Assembly: GCF_020360975.1 (NCBI RefSeq)
Contig: NW_025408673.1
Location: 372,001-436,000 of the forward strand
Length of the DNA: 64,000 nt
Origin: Hirsutella rhossiliensis
Lineage: Eukaryota; Ascomycota; Sordariomycetes; Hypocreales; Ophiocordycipitaceae
Direction: 5' to 3'
This document shows, piece by piece, positions 12,334-25,700 of the stretch (position 1 is its first letter; every line of letters begins with the position of its first letter). The translations under genes were made by a program, and so were the position numbers. Under the pieces are notes generated by a model. The model was not told where the DNA came from and searched no databases. It worked only from the letters and a program-made list of their open reading frames with translations.

Positions 12334-12340
12334 TATATAA
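12334..12340 (+). promoter_or_regulatory. TATA-box-like site of a possible antisense transcription unit in Gypsy-A
   Basis: A TATATAAGG motif (about 12332-12340) is followed within 20 bp by a long pyrimidine run (about 12348-12390), the usual look of a fungal core promoter and start region. A GTAAGT donor-like hexamer follows at about 12410 and again near 12531. The alternative is chance in biased DNA; no transcript evidence exists here. Confidence 0.3.
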
Positions 12341-12669
12341 GGCGGCATCCCCCCCTTCCCCCTTCCCTTCCAACTCTCCTTTCTTTAACTATAGTAGTAG
12401 TATTAATAGGTAAGTTCCGCTCTACCTAAGGTATTAGTCCGTTCTTAGCTATATAGGCCGCTCTATTAATATATACTTATAGTAGTAGTAGTAGTAGTAA
12501 TAATAGCCCTAATAATAATAATAACTCTAACTAGTAAGTTCCGCGCCCTATAAAGCGGGAGGCCGTATTCCGTTATATTAACTTCCGCGATAGATATATC
12601 TACCTCTCCCTCTCTTACCTCCTCCTTCTTAGAGCGTATAGAGTTATTCGTCGACGCCGTACTAGCCGC

Positions 12670-13461
12670 GGCCAACGATAACTCCGCCGCCGCCGCCGCC
12701 TCTACTACGCTATTCGCTCTTATATCGCCCTTTAAGGTAACGACGCTATCCCCGCCGCTACCTATAACGCCCGGCCCTTTAGCCCCCGCCTCTATCTCCG
12801 CTACCCCTATAAGTCTATAGTTAAGTAAGCGTAATAGATATTATCCGCTAACCTCCTATAGTATAAGCGCTAGTATGGGGCGCCTCCCGCTTAGCCCCCT
12901 ATATACGTTATACGTTATAGGAGCTCGACTACTCCGACTAGGCCGGGCGCCGCCGCGGCGGCAGCTGCTATTAGTGCGCGCGCGCTAGCCGCGCCTATAA
13001 AGCGGCGCCTCCTATCCTACTCGCTACGGCGTTAGCTTAGAAGGCCGGCTCGTATAGGTAGGCGCGGGGGGCTACTAAGAAGCGCTATACCGCCGCCGCC
13101 GCCGCCTACTATAACCTCCGCGCCCTTAAGCGATAGGGCCTTATACCTAAGTAAGTCTTTACTCCTCCGCTCCCTTATTTCTGCCTCTAACGCACCCGGC
13201 GCTAGGGATACTGCCTCTATCGCCCTATTAGCGGTCCCCTTAGCTGTGCCTGCCTCCGCCGCCGCCGCCGCCGCTGCCCTTACTACCGCCGCTAGCCGCC
13301 GCCCCTCTACCCTTAGAGCCGCCGCTACCGCTAACTAGCTTATAGGCTTAGAGGGCCGCCTTAGCGCTTTAAAGACCGCCGCCGCCGCTAATAAAAAGGA
13401 GGAGGCTAACGAGGACGATAATAATAAAGATAATAATAATAATAATAATAATAAGGAATAA
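12670..13461 (+). pseudogene. Low-complexity antisense reading frame in the 3' part of Gypsy-A (Ala- and Asn-rich)
   Basis: Opposite to the pol strand, a plus frame runs with few stops through repeated GCC/GCG codons. It gives several Ala runs, a Ser/Arg/Leu-rich middle, and a C-terminal Lys-Glu-Asp-Asn stretch ending in poly-Asn (AAT repeats at about 13420-13453) and a TAA near 13459. At least two frame changes or stops interrupt it (near 13015-13035 and 13338). I recognise no domain. GCC repeats contain no CpA and so resist RIP, which may be why this piece stayed GC-rich. It may be an accessory ORF of the retrotransposon, or only unmutated low-complexity DNA. Confidence 0.35.
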
Positions 13462-13599
13462 GCCTAGGTAGTTTAAGGGCTCCGCCCTATAATAAACGCT
13501 ATTTTTATCTCTGCTTATACTATTATACTTATATTACCTATATTACTATAACTACCCCCTCCGCTTTATTTACTTTATAGTCCTAGCTTAGGCCGCTAT

Positions 13600-16500
13600 T
13601 AGTAGTTTATTAGTCCGTTATTCTCCTACTAGTCTATATAGGGCCTTAAACTTATCGAGGGCTATAGCTCCTATAAACTTACGTATAGGTTCCTATATAG
13701 GGTTAAGGTACCCGCGCTACTTAATAAGAACCTCCTAGCGTTTCCCCTAGCTTACTTTCTTTTAGCGTACGGCCTATATCTCTTTAACCTTAAATTCGTC
13801 GTCCCCCTCTACCTTTAATATAGGCGGTTAAGCGTCCGCTGCTTCTTATCTAGGTAGCGGGTTAGAGGAGGCTTAGCGAAGGAGGTTAACGTTAACCTTA
13901 TTATAGACCCCTATTAAGAGACTATCGAGCTTAACTACCTATAGGCTAACGACCCTCTATACTATAAACTTTATATATAGCTAGTCTAACTTCTTCTTTA
14001 GTCGCGCTAACCTATAGTTATAAAGGTTAAGCTATACTTTATCTCCTACTATAAACCTATCCGCTAGTACCTTAGTCTTATTAGCGTACCGCTCTTAATC
14101 CTATGCTATAGCGGCTATCGCGGATTAGTAGTATTCTATAGTTTCTTATAGCTTCTATATAAACGTAGAAGCGCGGCTCTCTAGTAACGTACTACTATAC
14201 CGCTTTACTACTATATCTATAGTAAATAAGATTAAGGAGGGCGGCTTAAAGCTATACGTTATAAAGAAGGGGGCTATCTTAATAGAGGTTTACGGTCTAT
14301 TATTTAGCGCGAGCTAGGCAGCGTAGAGCTAGCGGTCTTAGTCTACTTAGTTATAAGCTATAACTACCTATAGGTATACCTACGCTTCTTAGTTAACCCT
14401 CTTAGGTCCCTCGTCGGTCTATAGGTAGTAAGCTATACTAAGTAGCTATATAATTTAAAGTAGCTAGTATAAGTACTACTAAAAGCGGCTAGTTTAGTTC
14501 GACCCTCTATCGCTTATAATAAAGGCCGGCTAGCTATATAAGTAGGCCTAGTAATAAAGGAAGCGCTCCGCGTAGGCTTTTATATTTATAGATAGTATTA
14601 GCTTTAGTACTACTAATTTACTAAGTCGGTCCTTAATTACCTATATATAGCGGTTATAGCCCTCTATAAGCGGGAGGTCTATTATAAAGTCTATCTATAT
14701 ATATATATAGAACTAGTCTAGTACTAAAAGCTACTTTAGTAGCTCCTTAAGCTACGCCCTCTAGATCTTTATATAGCTATAGATATCGTAGTTACGGAGG
14801 AAGCGACGAATATAATACTATAGGAGGGGCTAGTAAAAGTCCCTTATAAGGCCTACCGCTATGCCTTATCTACCTAAGTAACCTATAACGCTAGAGTTAT
14901 AGATAAGTTAAACTAGCCTCCCTTAAAGCTCGTTTTATTCGTTTAGCTCTAGCGGTCCCTCCTTCTCCTTAGCTTCTATAGTATATAGTGCGCCCGGTAC
15001 CTATAGTCTCCCCCGCTAGCATAGATGCCCCTATAGGTCGATATAGTAGTCGGCTACCTATTCCTTTAGCTTTAGCTTTAGATCTAGGCGTCGAGCGCCG
15101 GACTTAACGGCGCGGCGCACGCCCTTATAGGTATGGTCTAGAGCTATTATCCTATCCTATAAGCGTTAAAGGGCCTTATCTTAGAATACTCTCGCCGCGC
15201 GCGCTCTTAGGCCGGTCTATCCCTCCTTACTAAGCTAAGGTAAGGGCGTAAGGGGAAGCTTATCCGCTAGCACCGCGCCTTCCTTTACTAAGGAAGCTCC
15301 TATATAAGTCCGGAGTGCTTCCTATAGGATAAGCTATAGATCCTAGGCCTCGATATCCGCCCTTATTAGCCGGTCTTAATCCCTCTAGGAAAGCGCGTCT
15401 AGGACCGCGGAGTCCCGCTTAAGGCGGTACTTAATCGAGAAGTTAAAGCGTAAAAGATACTCCGCTTAGCGGGCTTACCGCTCCGAGAGGTGCTAGCGAG
15501 TTATAAAATACTTAAGGTTCTTATAGTCTATAAGGACCTTAAAGCTCTCGTAGCTCCGGAGCTCCGCTTACTATTACTTAAGGTAGCTAATAATCGCTAG
15601 TATCTCTTTATTATAAATAGCGTAATTCCGCTCCGCTAAAGTTAGCTTATAGGAGTAAAACGCTACCGGTTACTTCTACCTATTTACCTCCTAGGAGAGC
15701 GTTCCTCTAAGTGCCTAGCCGCTATAGTCCGCTTTAACTAACGTAGACCGGTTAAAGTCCTACTAAAGTAGTACCAGGGCTCGAGAGAATAGGTCCTTAA
15801 GCGTATAGAACGCTCCTTCCTATATAGGCCCCTAGCGAAAAGCGGTCCGCTTCCTAGTAATCTTATTTAGGGGTATTATAATATAGGAGAAGCCCTTAAT
15901 AAATATCCTATAATAGTTCGCGAACCTAAGGAAGCTCTATACGCCTATCTACGTAGTTAGGGTAGCTTAGTCCTAAATCGCTTAGATCTTTATAGGATCT
16001 ACTTATATACCTACGCCTATATAAATAATAAAGCCTAAGTACTTAACCCTCTTAACCTTAAATTCGTACTTATTTAAGTCAAGGTAAAGCCTATAAAGTT
16101 AGAGGCGCTCTAGGACCTTCTATACTTTCTATATATAGTTCTTATAAGAGCTACTTATATAGATAAGGATATTATCTATATATATAAAGGCGAACTTATT
16201 AAGGAAGTCCTAAAGTACGTTATTAATATAATACTAAAAGGTAGCGGGCGCTCTTAAGAGGCCGAAGGGCGTTATAAGCTACTTAAATAAGCTATAGCGT
16301 ATATAGAACGCTGTCTTTTACTTATTACCCTTTAAGATCTATACTTTATAAAACGCCTATTTTATATCTAGCTTTATAAATTACTTTGCCTTTAAGAGGT
16401 TATAGAGCGTATCTAAGATTAAGGGTAAAGGGTAGCGGTCTAGCCTTATAATTACGTTTAAGGCCCTATAGTCATAATAGAACTATATCCCGCCCCTTAG

Positions 16501-17450
16501 TTTACGTATAAATAAGACTAGCGCTCTTACTTTAGAGCTACTTACTTAAATAAAACCCTTATCTAGGAGGTCCCTTAGTATCTTCTTAAGCACTAGTAAC
16601 TCTACGTATAATATACTATATAGCGGTCCGAACGGTATAGGTAGTTCCTACCCCTTTTTATTAGTATAGAGTACGATCTTATAGTCTACCCCCGGCTTAT
16701 ATAAGTTAAGCTTATCCGCTTCCTAGGACTTAAATAGTAGTAGGAGGTTATAAAAGCGATCCGGTATCTACTACTATAGCTCTAAGGGCGACTTTAGCTT
16801 TTTCGCTTAAAGGGCCTTATCGATATCCGCTAGGCTAACTATATAGACCGCTATATTAGCCGCTACCTAGCCTTTCTCTCGCTTTAACTATCGTATAGTT
16901 CCTATAAAGATAAAGGTAAGGACTTCTTATACTAAGTATAAAGCTCGTATACTTAGTCCTACGCTTATAGAACTATCGTTATAGCGGACCTACCGTTACG
17001 TAGGCCTAAACTATAGCTTCTTTTAGTATAGAACTAAGTATAACTTTATATATAATAACTAGGGTTTCCTAAGTATTAAGGGAAACTCTAGTTAAGGATT
17101 ATAGGCTCACGATAAACATAGTAACCGTTAACCTCTATAGCTAGCTATATAATACCCTTAATTACTATACCCTTTATTACGCTTAAGGCGCCCTTTACTC
17201 GCTTTAGGGCGATCTTTTCTACTAGCACTTATATCTCTCGTATAAGCGCCTCGTTAACTATAGCGTAATACTAATAGCCCTCGTTTATAAGGGCGGCGAT
17301 AGGCAAGGAGTTATTAACTATAACCTATATTAAAGTAGGCTCTTCTTCTATATAGGCGGATAATTCCTCCTTCTCCTTTACTAGTACTAGTAATTAGGGC
17401 TCCGGGGCCTATTTTTACTCTAGAGCTACTTTTTTTCCTCTAGGCTTATA
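13600..17450 (-). pseudogene. Gypsy-A pol remnant (RT, RNase H, integrase, chromodomain)
   Basis: On the minus strand the reverse transcriptase shows a VLFIRK...DYRALN-like block (about 16445-16530) and the active-site motif Y-I-D-N (complement of 16171-16182) where gypsy elements have YIDD. The integrase core shows VIKDRLSKLV (about 14610-14645) and SDRGSN (about 14497-14517). A chromodomain-like segment with DDEF, then VLIK and RGY, lies at 13660-13806, which places the element among chromoviruses. The frame is broken by many TAG/TAA codons. A gag region presumably lies between 17450 and 18590 but shows no motif I can name. Confidence 0.82.
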
Positions 17451-18591
17451 GGAGCGGAGTCCTCTTCGTTGTCTAAGGTAAGGAGCGGTTCTATCTTCGC
17501 TACTTAAACTACTATAGGCCGCTTAGCTAAAAGGAAGGGGCATTTTAATATAAAGTATATAGACGCGCTATAACGTAAGTAGCGGCCGTTAGCCTTTCTT
17601 TTCCTAATTTCCTCGCTTATTACCTACTTCGCCCGCTACTTAGAGAGCGGGATAGTATAGGGGATATTCGATAACGGCTTCTTACTATATTTAGCTCGGT
17701 CTATATAAGTAGCCGATATTAGGGTATCTTTATTAGTATCGATAGTCGGCTATTCTTTTTATAGAGGGACGGTAATCCCGTTACTACTATATAGCGTGCG
17801 CTTATAAAGCTTCTAGAAACGCAGCGTCTACTTATAGCCCTATACTACCTTTATTAACCGGCTTATATACTTACTATAGTTAGTAGGTATAATTATAGGG
17901 ATAAGTAGCTCCTATAGGGCTAGCGTAATTAAGTTCCGTAACTATATAAGCTTCGCGCTATCTTCCTATACTATAGTTCCCGCCGCCTATAAGAGCGTCT
18001 CTTTAAAGTTAGGGAGGAATTCGCTAAAGGTCTACCTGTCCCTTTACTTAAGGGTCTATAGCCTATCCTACGCCTTCTCCCGCTCCTATACGTTACCGAA
18101 CGTATATATAAGGTATTAAAAGAAGTCCTATAGGTCGCGTCTACCTCTAGGGCCGCCCTTATCCTAGAATCTAGAGATCCGCTATATCTAAGGCTCTAGT
18201 AGTATATAAAGGAGCGAATACTACGCTATATTACGATAGCTATTTAAGCCCTATTTCTCGTTTATTATAAACTTCGTCTATAGCCGGCTAAGGAAGAAGT
18301 AAAAGGACTTAAGCTTACTATCTTAAGTCGGCTAAAGAAGCGGCTTCTATATCGGTAGTACTACCGCCGTAACTAGTATTACGGAGGTCGTAGGGGTTAA
18401 CGCTAGTCTTATAGACGGCTCCCTTAGTATAGCGAGAACCTTATTCTTCTCGCTAGCTATCGCGCTTTTAATCGCTTCTAAGATAGCGGCGATACTTCCT
18501 ATCCGCCTAAGGGGTAGTAGGGTGCTCCCTTAAGGAAGCGGCGCCCTTTCTAAGGAGATATCTATTAGATCTATTAGTTAATAGCTTATAC

Positions 18592-18777
18592 TATTATAGA
18601 GTAAGTAGAGGTATATATATAGGTACCGTCTATAGGATAATATTAATAAGCTATATAGAGCTCTTCTATACGCGGCTAGCCCGCCCTTATATATACGGGA
18701 TCTAGCCCTCTATATATAACTATATAGCTTAAGCCGCGGCCTAAGCCTATTACCTATAATAGTTAAAGACTCTTATA
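18592..18777 (-). repeat. Gypsy-A 5' LTR (right copy)
   Basis: This is the 186-bp direct repeat of 11845-12030, followed by the duplication ttagc at 18778-18782. Confidence 0.9.
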
Positions 18778-18782
18778 TTAGC

Positions 18783-19092
18783 TCGTCGGTCTACTAAGGC
18801 TTAGATCCTTTATAGGGCCTCTTTTTCGGTATCGCTATATTTAAGGCCTTTATAAAGGTTCTTATTAAAAGGGAAGCTATCCCTTTTAAGTTATCTCTTT
18901 TTATAGCCCTCTCTATAGCTATAAGGAGGTCCTATTCCTTCTTAGCTAAGTATTCTAAGAATACCTTTTAGTTTACTTTCCTATAATTATAGGTAGTAGG
19001 CCTAGCTAGTAATAGCCTATTAGGGCCCCTTAAGCTAGCTTTAAAGGCTATAGGCCTATAATCTAAGCCTATAGCCTTTAAGAAGCGGAAGT
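18783..19092 (-). mobile_element. LINE-1b, piece 2 of 4
   Basis: This is a 310-bp minus-strand fragment whose complement matches about 48140-48430 of the plus LINE-1 (between endonuclease and reverse transcriptase). It lies between Gypsy-A and Gypsy-B, and its right end carries the gaagt (19088-19092) duplicated by Gypsy-B. Confidence 0.85.
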
Positions 19093-19556
19093 TATTATAA
19101 CTACGGTCTAGCGAACCGCGGGGACTAGTATATATTACGAGAATATATAACGTAGGGAGTAAGGAATATTAAACGGACTAACGGGCTAATTAAGTTTAGA
19201 GCGACGGGTTACTTTAGCGCTCTAACGCTCTACGGCTAGATCGTAGGATCGCTCTAGCGCCCTAGCGCTCCTAGGCAACGGGATTACTAAGTGCTCTTAG
19301 CGATCTAAGGAAGCTCTCGAGATATATAAGGAAGGAATAGAATACTCCTTTAGATAGATAGCTCGATAGCTTTTAATATAGATCTTTATTACGATTCTAT
19401 CTCTAATTTTAATTACCTAGTTATAGTCTACGGTCTATAACCTCTAACTTATTACTAACGTAATATACTTATTATTACTTAGACTACGCCTTATTATATC
19501 TATTAATATAAACCCCTCGATAGGTTTATCCCTTAAGAATAATACTAGTCGTTATA
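19093..19556 (+). repeat. Gypsy-B 5' LTR
   Basis: This 464-bp repeat matches 26460-26923. It includes a shared block of CGCTCTAACGCTCTAC-type repeats near 19215-19270 and ends gtcgttata. Confidence 0.9.
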
Positions 19557-19649
19557 CGTTAAAAGCTCTTATTTAGTATAATACCGCGTTACTCTAAGCA
19601 ATATCGTAACTATTAATATACCTATATAGTAAGCTAGATTAACTAACTT

Positions 19650-22600
19650 TAGAGCTACTATATCGCCTTAAGATATAATACGCGAGATTATTACCCTTTA
19701 ATAAGAAGTATAGTTACTTAGGAATAAAGAAGGCAATAGATAAGTTAGGGACCTTAGAGAAGCAGTTAAACTAAAGCAGCTAGGACTATTCGACGGTACT
19801 TATAGTACTCTTTAAGACTTTCTTACTTAACTTAAGGCCTACTACCGGTTTTACCCGACGAAACTTTCGAACCTAGTTAAAAAGGTACTTTATATAGGAA
19901 ATTATTTATCTAAAATAGCACTCGCTTAGTTTAGACCTATTATAAGGGACTATCTTAATAACTAACTAGTATAACGAAATAGCGAAATAGATAAAGTCTT
20001 TACTAGTTTCTAAGGATTTAAAGAAGCTATTACTAAGGTATTCGGAATAACCGACGAAGAATAAGAAGCTAAATAGAAACTTTAAGAACTCCGATAAAGG
20101 ACCTTAGTATCGGACTATACTACTAAATTCTATTAAGTTACCTTAAAACTTAAATAGGACGACGAACCCCTTATATCGCGATTCTACGACGGACTTAGGG
20201 AAGAAGTTAAGGACGAACTCTATAAGGAAGATCGACCTAATAGCCTCTTAAACTATATCGCTATAGTAGTATAAATCGATAATAGATAGTATACGCGACG
20301 CTAAGAAAAGAAATAAGGAAGAGGAAACTAGAACCCTTCTTATAAGAATAACTTTAACCGACGCGCTAACTATAAAAAGAAGCGCGAAACTCCTATTACC
20401 TATGCCTATATAACTAACCTAGGTAGGATAGATCTAGATATAATATAGAAAAGTAAAGGAAAGTGTTTTAACTATAGGAAACCTAGACATTACTCTAAAG
20501 AATATAAATAACCTCGTAAGGAGAAGAAAACCTACTAAGTACTAGCCTTAGAAGGTAAGAAATACTTAAACGCTACTAATAGATAGGAACTAAAGTATAA
20601 ACTCCTTAGTTAGACTATATACTACGAACGGTATACTAAAGCGATAAAAACGGTACTAGATAGTTCCTAAAGTAACTAAAGAAAACCCTTATAATAATAT
20701 AATAAAGGGATCCTAAAATATAGATATAAGTTAAATTCGTAGAACCGGAACACCCTTATCCTAAAGGAGTCTTACGAGACTAGATTAAGAAAAACGGCAA
20801 ATAATTCTAAGAAGATATACGAAATAAAAATCGATAATAACGATAGGTAGTCTATAAGTAATATAATAAAGAGGATATAGATATAGCCCTTATACTTACG
20901 AAACTTAGATAATAACCTAAAGAGGAATAATAAAGTATCGACGATATAAGCTCTAAAGAATAAGAAATACCTAGAGAAATAGAAGATAAGAACGAACTTA
21001 TACTACTACCCTTACTACTAAGGGAAAATACTACGATTAGAGAACACGCTCTATACTTTAAAGAATTTAAAGAAATACTTAAAATTAGAACCTAATAAAT
21101 ACCTTAAATTCTTATAGAAAACTAATAAGCTATATTAATTTAGTATTAACCGGCACTATATAGAGGAGACTACGCTATAGCTATCGCCGTAGTCAATACC
21201 TTTATAGCTCTATAACGAGAATAGTAACTATAAGGAGAATTTAAAGACAATCTATAAATACTACTTACTTATAAGCACTATAAGTATATTTTATAGATAT
21301 TATACGTCTACCTAGATTATATAATATACTTCTAGATAAAGGCACGATACGACGCCTTCTTAGTTAGGTTTAAAGGATAAGTACTTTCGAAACCCTACCT
21401 AAGTATAGAACTAAACTACTAGAAAATCGATTAACGCTACCTAAACGACTAAGTTATATTATTAGAACCCGATTACGGCACGCTACTTAAATGCCGCGAC
21501 GATTATAGCTTACTAATAAGATGCCTTTCGGAGATATATAAAATCTATAAACACGCTAAAATAGAGGAATAGTATAACGCTACTTACTCTAAGGTATCCG
21601 AACTATTAATCTTTTAAAGACTTATATAATAAGTTAAATACGACGAAGAAGATTATAATAAATATATATACTTAAACTATAGAGTTTATAAATATAAAAA
21701 AGCATAAGTATAGTATAAACGATATAATAGTATACTAAAAGATTATTAGCGATATATATAAAGGCTATAAGCCGTATTCGACTAAGGAAAAATCGATATA
21801 AAAACGCTATATAAAAAATAGAAAGACGCTAAATAAAAACTTAACCTTTAGTACGAAAATAAATAGAATTGCGAAGTATAGTACGTAATTAACTATAAAG
21901 TAGTATAATATAAATAATATAGCGTTAAGAAATAAGAAATCTTCGATTAGCTATAAGAAATTAGTCTCTTAAGCCTTAATATAATACTACGCGACGAAAA
22001 TATAAAGAAACGATATTAATAATAAATTAAAGAAGAATACCTAAATAAAATAAATAAGGACTAAGTAAAAAACGAGGTACGCTATCTATAAAAGGGCTAT
22101 AGACTAGTATAATATAATAAGATCTAAGGACCCTATATATAGTAACGGTAAGCTATAGCGACTAAATAGTATTAGATATCTAAATCGCGGGATATTATAG
22201 ACGTATACTTTTAAACTATAGCGCGATAGGCAATTACGTTTTACTTAAAGTCGTTAATCGTTACCGACTTATATAGAGATATAAGAAAGATCTATATAAA
22301 CTTATAAATACTAAAGGAGAGGCCTTTAACTATAATAACGGAATTATTAATATAGAGATTAATTACCTCGATATTAATATCTAAGGCTATAACGAACGAG
22401 TTAACTTTAATATTATAGATATTAAAGAATACGACCTTATATTAGGGCTTTTATAGCTATAAGAGAGCAACCTACTAATTAACTAGAAAACTAGCTAGCT
22501 ACGTTAGAACGAAGATATAAGTTTCTAAGACTAATAGATTTAGAAGAAAGTAAAATTTTACGATAATTTAGCTACTAAATAGGATAAAAGGGATAACCGT

Positions 22601-25600
22601 TTAAGTAAATTATTACGGGCTTTAACGATATAAACAAAAATAGTAACCGAACTAGCGGATATAATAAAATCGACTAATAAGACCTATATACTAACTAACA
22701 CGGCTATATAACCTAGCATCCGATATAAATAGAATAAAGGATATAATATAAAGATCTAAAGAGTTATTACTACTCTAAGGAAAGACCTTAAATAAATTAA
22801 TAAAGAGCTTAAGTTAAGAGAAACTAGCTTTTAAGAGAAAGAATAAAGCCTATAAGATAGAATAAAGAATATCCCCTAGGAATACCGGAAATATAATAAA
22901 CTCTTTAAAGAAGAACTTAAGATAGGGTTACCCGAATATAGTTAATAGGACTATAAGATTTATCTTAAAGATAGAATAACGCCGACGTTCTATAAGATTT
23001 ATAACCTAAACGAAAGTAACTATAAACGCTACGCGACTACCTTAACGAGAATCTACGAAAAGGATATATATAAATATTAATATTTAAAGTAGGCTATCTA
23101 GTTATATTTATTTTAAAGAAAAACAGTAAGCTATAACTAGTTATCGACTATAGACGCCTAAACGATATTATAATAAAAGACCGAATACTATTACCGCTTA
23201 TATTAAAACTATAAGATCGACTATATAGTAAAAAATAGTTTATATCCCTCGACCTTAAAGGCGCCTATAACTTAATACGCATAAAAAGGGATATAAATAG
23301 ATAATAGCCTTTAGAACGAAATTCGGACTATTCGAATATCTAGTAATACTATTTAGACTTATAAATATACTAGCTACCTTCTAATAGATAATTAATAATA
23401 TCCTACGCGAATACTTAGATATCTTTATAGTAGTATACCTAGATAATATCCTAATCTTCTTAGATACCCTAGAAGAATATAAGGAACACGTCTATAAGGT
23501 ACTCCGCGTACTTTAGAATATAAGGTTACTAGTTAAACTAAAGAAAAGTAAGTTCTATATATAAGAAGTAGACTTCCTTAGATATACGATCTTACTAAGA
23601 GAGATACGAATATAATAAGATAAAATTAACTTAGTTAAAGAATAGCTAACGCTAAAGAACGTTAAAGATATATAAAGTTTCCTAGGATTTATAAATTACT
23701 ACTAACGATTTATTAAAGATTTTAGAAAGATTATAATACTACTATACGACTTAATAAAGAAGGAAAAAGAATTTATATAGGACGATAAAGCTAACGAAGC
23801 TTTCGAATATATTATAACTATAATTATATAAGAACTAGTCTTAACTACCTTCGATCTAAAACGATAAATCGAACTCGAAACCGATATATTAGACTTTACT
23901 CTAGGAGTATAAATCGGATAGAAGGATAATAAAGGAAGACTACGACTAATTATATTTTACTCGAAAAAGCTATATAGCGTAGAACTTAATTACCCTATCT
24001 ATAATAAAGAATTCCTTATAATTATTTAAGCTTTTAAGGAATTTCGATACTACCTTCTTAGAAGTAAGTATAAAGTTAAGGTATATATAGATTATAAAAA
24101 CATCTTATACTTTATAACTATATAATAGTTAAACGGACGATAGATCTAATAGGCCGAATATTTATTAGAATTCGACTATAAAATAATCTATAGAAAAGGA
24201 ATAGAAAACGGTCGAGCTAATACCCTTAGTCGACGAAGTAACTACGATATAGGAGCACCTATAGTAAAAGGATAGCTCTTAGAAATCAACGAAAACGGGA
24301 ACTACTAACAACGATAGCTAAATATAATATTTAAAGTATAACCTAACGACTCGATATACTAAAAGATCTTAAGATAGATAAAAGAATATAAAGTATTAAA
24401 CGGATATAATATAGAATATTTAGAAGTTCTAATATATAAAAATAAAATCTAAATACTACTAGAATTACGAGATAAAGTTATATAAGATATATATAAATAT
24501 CTAATATATAGATACTAAGGAATTTAAAGAATAATAGAACGGATTAAACGATAATATAACTTCCTATAGCTTAAGGAAGTAGTATAATAAGTTATTAAAG
24601 AATATAAACTTTACGTACGAAGTAAAGCTAAACGATATAAACTATATAGAGAATTATAACCGCTACTAGTACTAAAGAAACTATAGGATTTAATAGCTTT
24701 CGACTATATTATAAAGCTACTACCGTCGAAAGAACCTATAACTAATATTAAGTATAATAGTATATTCGTTATTACCGATAAACTAACGAAGTATAGGTAT
24801 TTTTTACTATATAAAGAAGTAAGTAATATAAAAGAGCTAGTTTATATATTCTTACGAATAATTATTAGTAATTATAGACTACTAAACGAGATTATCTTTA
24901 ATAAAGGAAGTATATTTATAGCTAAGTTTTAGTAAGCTCTTATAGTATAATTAAGGATAAAATATAAGCTTAGTATAGCTTATTACCTATAAATAGATAG
25001 ATAAATAGAACGACTTAACTAAACGCTTAAATAATATTTACGATACTATATTAGCTACGAATAAAACGATTATATTAAATAGCTATTAATAGCGTAACTA
25101 GCTTATAATAGCTTAGTTATAGAAATAACTAAGCTCTTACTAGTATACGCTAATTATAGATATAACCTAGAAGTATTTAAGGTTACTTAATAAAGACTAT
25201 AAGTAGAACGAGCGATACTATAAGTAGATTAGCTACGAAAATTATATAAAGAAATATAATAAGAACTTTAATTCGTTAAAGAATAAATATCTACTTACTA
25301 TAATCGGAAAAGATTATAAGGACTAATCTTTTAAGAGGGAGATATAATCTACCTCGTACGATAAAACATTAAAATAAAATAACTAAGCAATAAATTAGAT
25401 TTTAAGAAACTTAGACCGTTTAGGGTTAAGAAAACTATTTTAAAAGTTAACTATAAACTTTCGCTACTAACGATAATACGGATATACCTAATATTTTATA
25501 TCTTACTATTAAAACTAGTACTATAAAACGCTAAACTATAGGAAAAAATCGAAGTTAATAACGATTAAGAATATAAAGTAAAATAAATACTAGATATAAG

Positions 25601-25700
25601 AAAATAAGGTTAGTAATAAGAATACCTTATTAAGTAAAAGGGATATAGACTAAAGGAAAATACTTAGGAACTACTTAAGTACTTAACCTACTATAGTTCT
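19650..25700 (+). pseudogene. Gypsy-B gag-pol remnant with C-terminal chromodomain
   Basis: A CCHC zinc-knuckle relic is at 20461-20508, with the second and fourth Cys positions now TAT (Tyr). The reverse transcriptase shows VIDYRRLND near 23138 and an active site Y-L-D-N (23436-23447) where the family has YLDD. The integrase core spans about 24640-25150 (VITDKLTKY near 24770), followed by a GPY/F-type region. A chromodomain (about 25548-25690: EYKVKQILDIR, then YLIKWKGY) closes the polyprotein. Chromodomains of this class are known to steer integration to heterochromatin, which suits a repeat-dense site, though that is inference. Stops are RIP-type throughout. Confidence 0.88.

Larger units (their letters stand above)
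11845..18777 (-). mobile_element. Gypsy-A: Ty3/gypsy chromovirus-type LTR retrotransposon, minus strand, RIP-inactivated
   Basis: Short 186-bp direct LTRs (11845-12030, 18592-18777) are flanked by the duplication ttagc (11840-11844, 18778-18782) within LINE-1. On the minus strand the order is reverse transcriptase, RNase H, integrase and a chromodomain, the gypsy order. The 1.5 kb between the end of pol and the 3' LTR (12031-13600) is GC-rich and carries an antisense reading frame, listed separately. Confidence 0.9.

Noticed and set aside
12466..12675. Minus-strand frame of 69 codons in Gypsy-A
   Set aside because: It ends in runs of Ile/Thr from AT-rich triplets and lies in low-complexity DNA; it has no domain and overlaps the better supported opposite-strand reading.
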